Assembly (NCBI GenBank): GCA_026710945.1
Contig: JAPOQA010000028.1
Location: 1 to 64,000, forward strand
Origin: Chloroflexota bacterium
Lineage (GTDB): Bacteria; Chloroflexota; UBA11872; VXOZ01
Direction of reading: 5' to 3'
DNA: 64,000 nt
Part shown: in pieces, positions 62,966-64,000 of the stretch
How the letters are laid out: the number at the start of each line of letters is the position of its first letter
Numbering within the stretch: the stretch's first letter is position 1
Translations under genes and position numbers: made by a program
The notes under the pieces: model-generated
The model's database searches: none
What the model was told of the DNA's origin: nothing
Seen by the model: the letters and a program-made list of their open reading frames with translations, nothing else

Positions 62966-63206
62966 GCCTGTTCGGATTGAGTGCGTACCCCGCATTGGGA
63001 ACCTCCATGCGCCGCACGGACAGAGCGTAACGTACGTGGGGTAAGCGATGTGCATTCGTACGTACTTCGACAGGCTCAGCACGAACGGATGCTTGTCGCG
63101 CCTCACTTTTCGAAGGCATTGCTCCGCCCTAGGATTTGCTCCGCGTTATTGAACTGTTGCGGGCAGATGTACATGAAGTAAATGATGACGAGACTGAGGT
63201 GACCAG

Positions 63207-64000
63207 ATGAAATTGCGGGTAGCAGGTATTGGCGCGGGACGCCGCGCGCAGGCGCACTATCGCGCGCTTGCACAGGTGGAAAACGCTGAAGTTGTGGCGA
63301 TCTGCGACGTGGACGCAGAGCGCGCTCAAGAGGCCGCGGCACCGTTTGGCGCGGAGACCTACGCCGACTACCGCGACATGCTCGACACCGAGCAGCCCGA
63401 TGCCGTGTTTATTGTGACCCCGCCGAACTTGCACGCCGAGCAAGTTGAGTATGCCGCCACGCAGAAGGCCGCCATCTTCGTGGAAAAGCCGGTGGCGCTC
63501 AGCGTGCTGGACGCGCGCCGCATTCGCATGGCGGTGGAGCAGGGCGGTATGCTTTGTTGCGTCGGCTACCAGCACCGGTACGGTAGTCAGGCTGCCCGTG
63601 CCCAGGAACTCTTGGCCGGACGTGAACTCGGACTGGCCCGCATCTGGTGGTATCAAGGCGTGCCGAAAGTCCCCTGGAACCTGGATTCCGCCCAGGGCGG
63701 CGGCCAGATCGTGGAACAGGCCACGCACCTGCTCGACTTGTGCCGGGTCTTCGGCGGCGAGGTGGACGAAGTTTACGCACAGTTCGGCCGCAGCGCGTGG
63801 AAAGACGATGAGTCTTTTCAAAATTGGGATGTCTATTCGGGTGCATTTGCCTTCAAAACCGGCGCTGTGGGCAGCGTGGCGACGACGTATGCGCTCTTCT
63901 TCGGCCTGCCGCAGAGTTCGGGGCTCGATCTCGTCAGTGAAGAGCAATTGCTGCGCTTCTCCGGACGAGACCTGCAACAGATCACGCCGCGCGGGACCGA
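63207..64000 (+). CDS. Gfo/Idh/MocA-family oxidoreductase (5' part, runs off the window)
   Basis: An ATG at 63207 opens a frame that reaches the window end (264 codons seen). KLRVAGIGAGRRAQAHYRAL is the Rossmann start, followed by VVAICDVDAERAQEAAAPFG, DAVFIVTPPNLHAEQ and the EKPVAL motif that marks the catalytic Lys. VGYQHRYGSQAARAQELLAG and QGGGQIVEQATHLLDLCRVFGGE carry the His-containing active-site helix. It is an NAD(P)-dependent sugar or polyol dehydrogenase; the substrate is unknown. Confidence 0.85.
   Translation, partial: MKLRVAGIGAGRRAQAHYRALAQVENAEVVAICDVDAERAQEAAAPFGAETYADYRDMLDTEQPDAVFIVTPPNLHAEQVEYAATQKAAIFVEKPVALSVLDARRIRMAVEQGGMLCCVGYQHRYGSQAARAQELLAGRELGLARIWWYQGVPKVPWNLDSAQGGGQIVEQATHLLDLCRVFGGEVDEVYAQFGRSAWKDDESFQNWDVYSGAFAFKTGAVGSVATTYALFFGLPQSSGLDLVSEEQLLRFSGRDLQQITPRGT

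Overview
The window looks like a chromosomal segment of an uncultured, GC-rich bacterium, most likely a Chloroflexota lineage of the kind assembled from marine or host-associated metagenomes. This placement is inference. It rests on the mix of stand-alone Tat/lipobox solute-binding lipoproteins, Ldh_2-family dehydrogenases, amidohydrolase_2 proteins, PaREP1 proteins, DUF3604 and an N-terminally extended MEMO protein. It also rests on heavy loading of intergenic space with short dispersed repeats (TCATTCCGAGCGnAGCGAGGAATCTA, TTCGACAGGCTCAGCACGAACGG, GGACTCCGGCTTTCGCCGGAGT types). There is no rRNA operon; one tRNA-Gln(UUG) is present.

Layout. 1-1.65 kb: a complete IS481-type insertion sequence lying at the edge of a 105-bp tandem repeat. 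1.9-12.2 kb: a catabolic stretch with two tandem MFS permeases, an overlapping pair of amidohydrolase-like genes and three paralogous Ldh_2 dehydrogenases, separated by repeats and MITEs. 13-17.2 kb: a TatB-like protein with a large extra domain coupled to a metallo-beta-lactamase (MBL) fold hydrolase, a MogA/MoaB with a histidine-rich extension, and a PhnP-like MBL protein. 17.4-26.5 kb: an AT-richer HEPN-like unknown, two orphan solute-binding lipoproteins, three tandem PaREP1 genes, DUF1992, an SRPBCC protein, an amidohydrolase and an isochorismatase-like hydrolase. 26.6-27.7 kb: a second, intact IS. 28-33.8 kb: polysaccharide deacetylase-like protein, glycerol kinase, nucleoside phosphorylase, DUF3604 protein. 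34.6-44.6 kb: a housekeeping block (pnp, dapB, two Uma2 genes, asd, lepA, pepF-like). 44.7-46.5 kb: an AT-richer DUF262 + HEPN pair next to tRNA-Gln. 46.6-56.4 kb: glmU-like, CNNM/CorC-like, recO, glyQS, a small coiled-coil protein, a phosphatase-like gene with an in-frame TGA, ileS. 56.7-64 kb: small unknown genes, an SDR dehydrogenase, a frameshifted MEMO gene, miaB and the start of a Gfo/Idh/MocA oxidoreductase.

Most notable observations. (1) A dual-specificity-phosphatase-like gene at 52.4-52.9 kb carries an in-frame TGA exactly where the catalytic cysteine should be, and the frame stays open for 56 more codons. A hairpin compatible with a bacterial SECIS follows, so this is either a selenoprotein or a fresh pseudogene. 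(2) The IS at 26.6 kb shares its terminal inverted repeats with ~240-bp MITEs at 9.5 and 60.0 kb. The IS and the best-preserved MITE are flanked by the same GGAAT/ATTCC word inside the dispersed TCATTCCGAGCG repeat, and one locus is a collapsed MITE-in-MITE insertion. (3) A TatB-like membrane protein is fused to a cysteine-containing domain resembling the ATC-hydrolase family. (4) The glmU-like gene has lost key residues of the uridylyltransferase site but keeps the acetyltransferase site. (5) An amidohydrolase pair in which the second member lacks the metal ligands. (6) A DUF262-HEPN candidate defence pair beside a tRNA.
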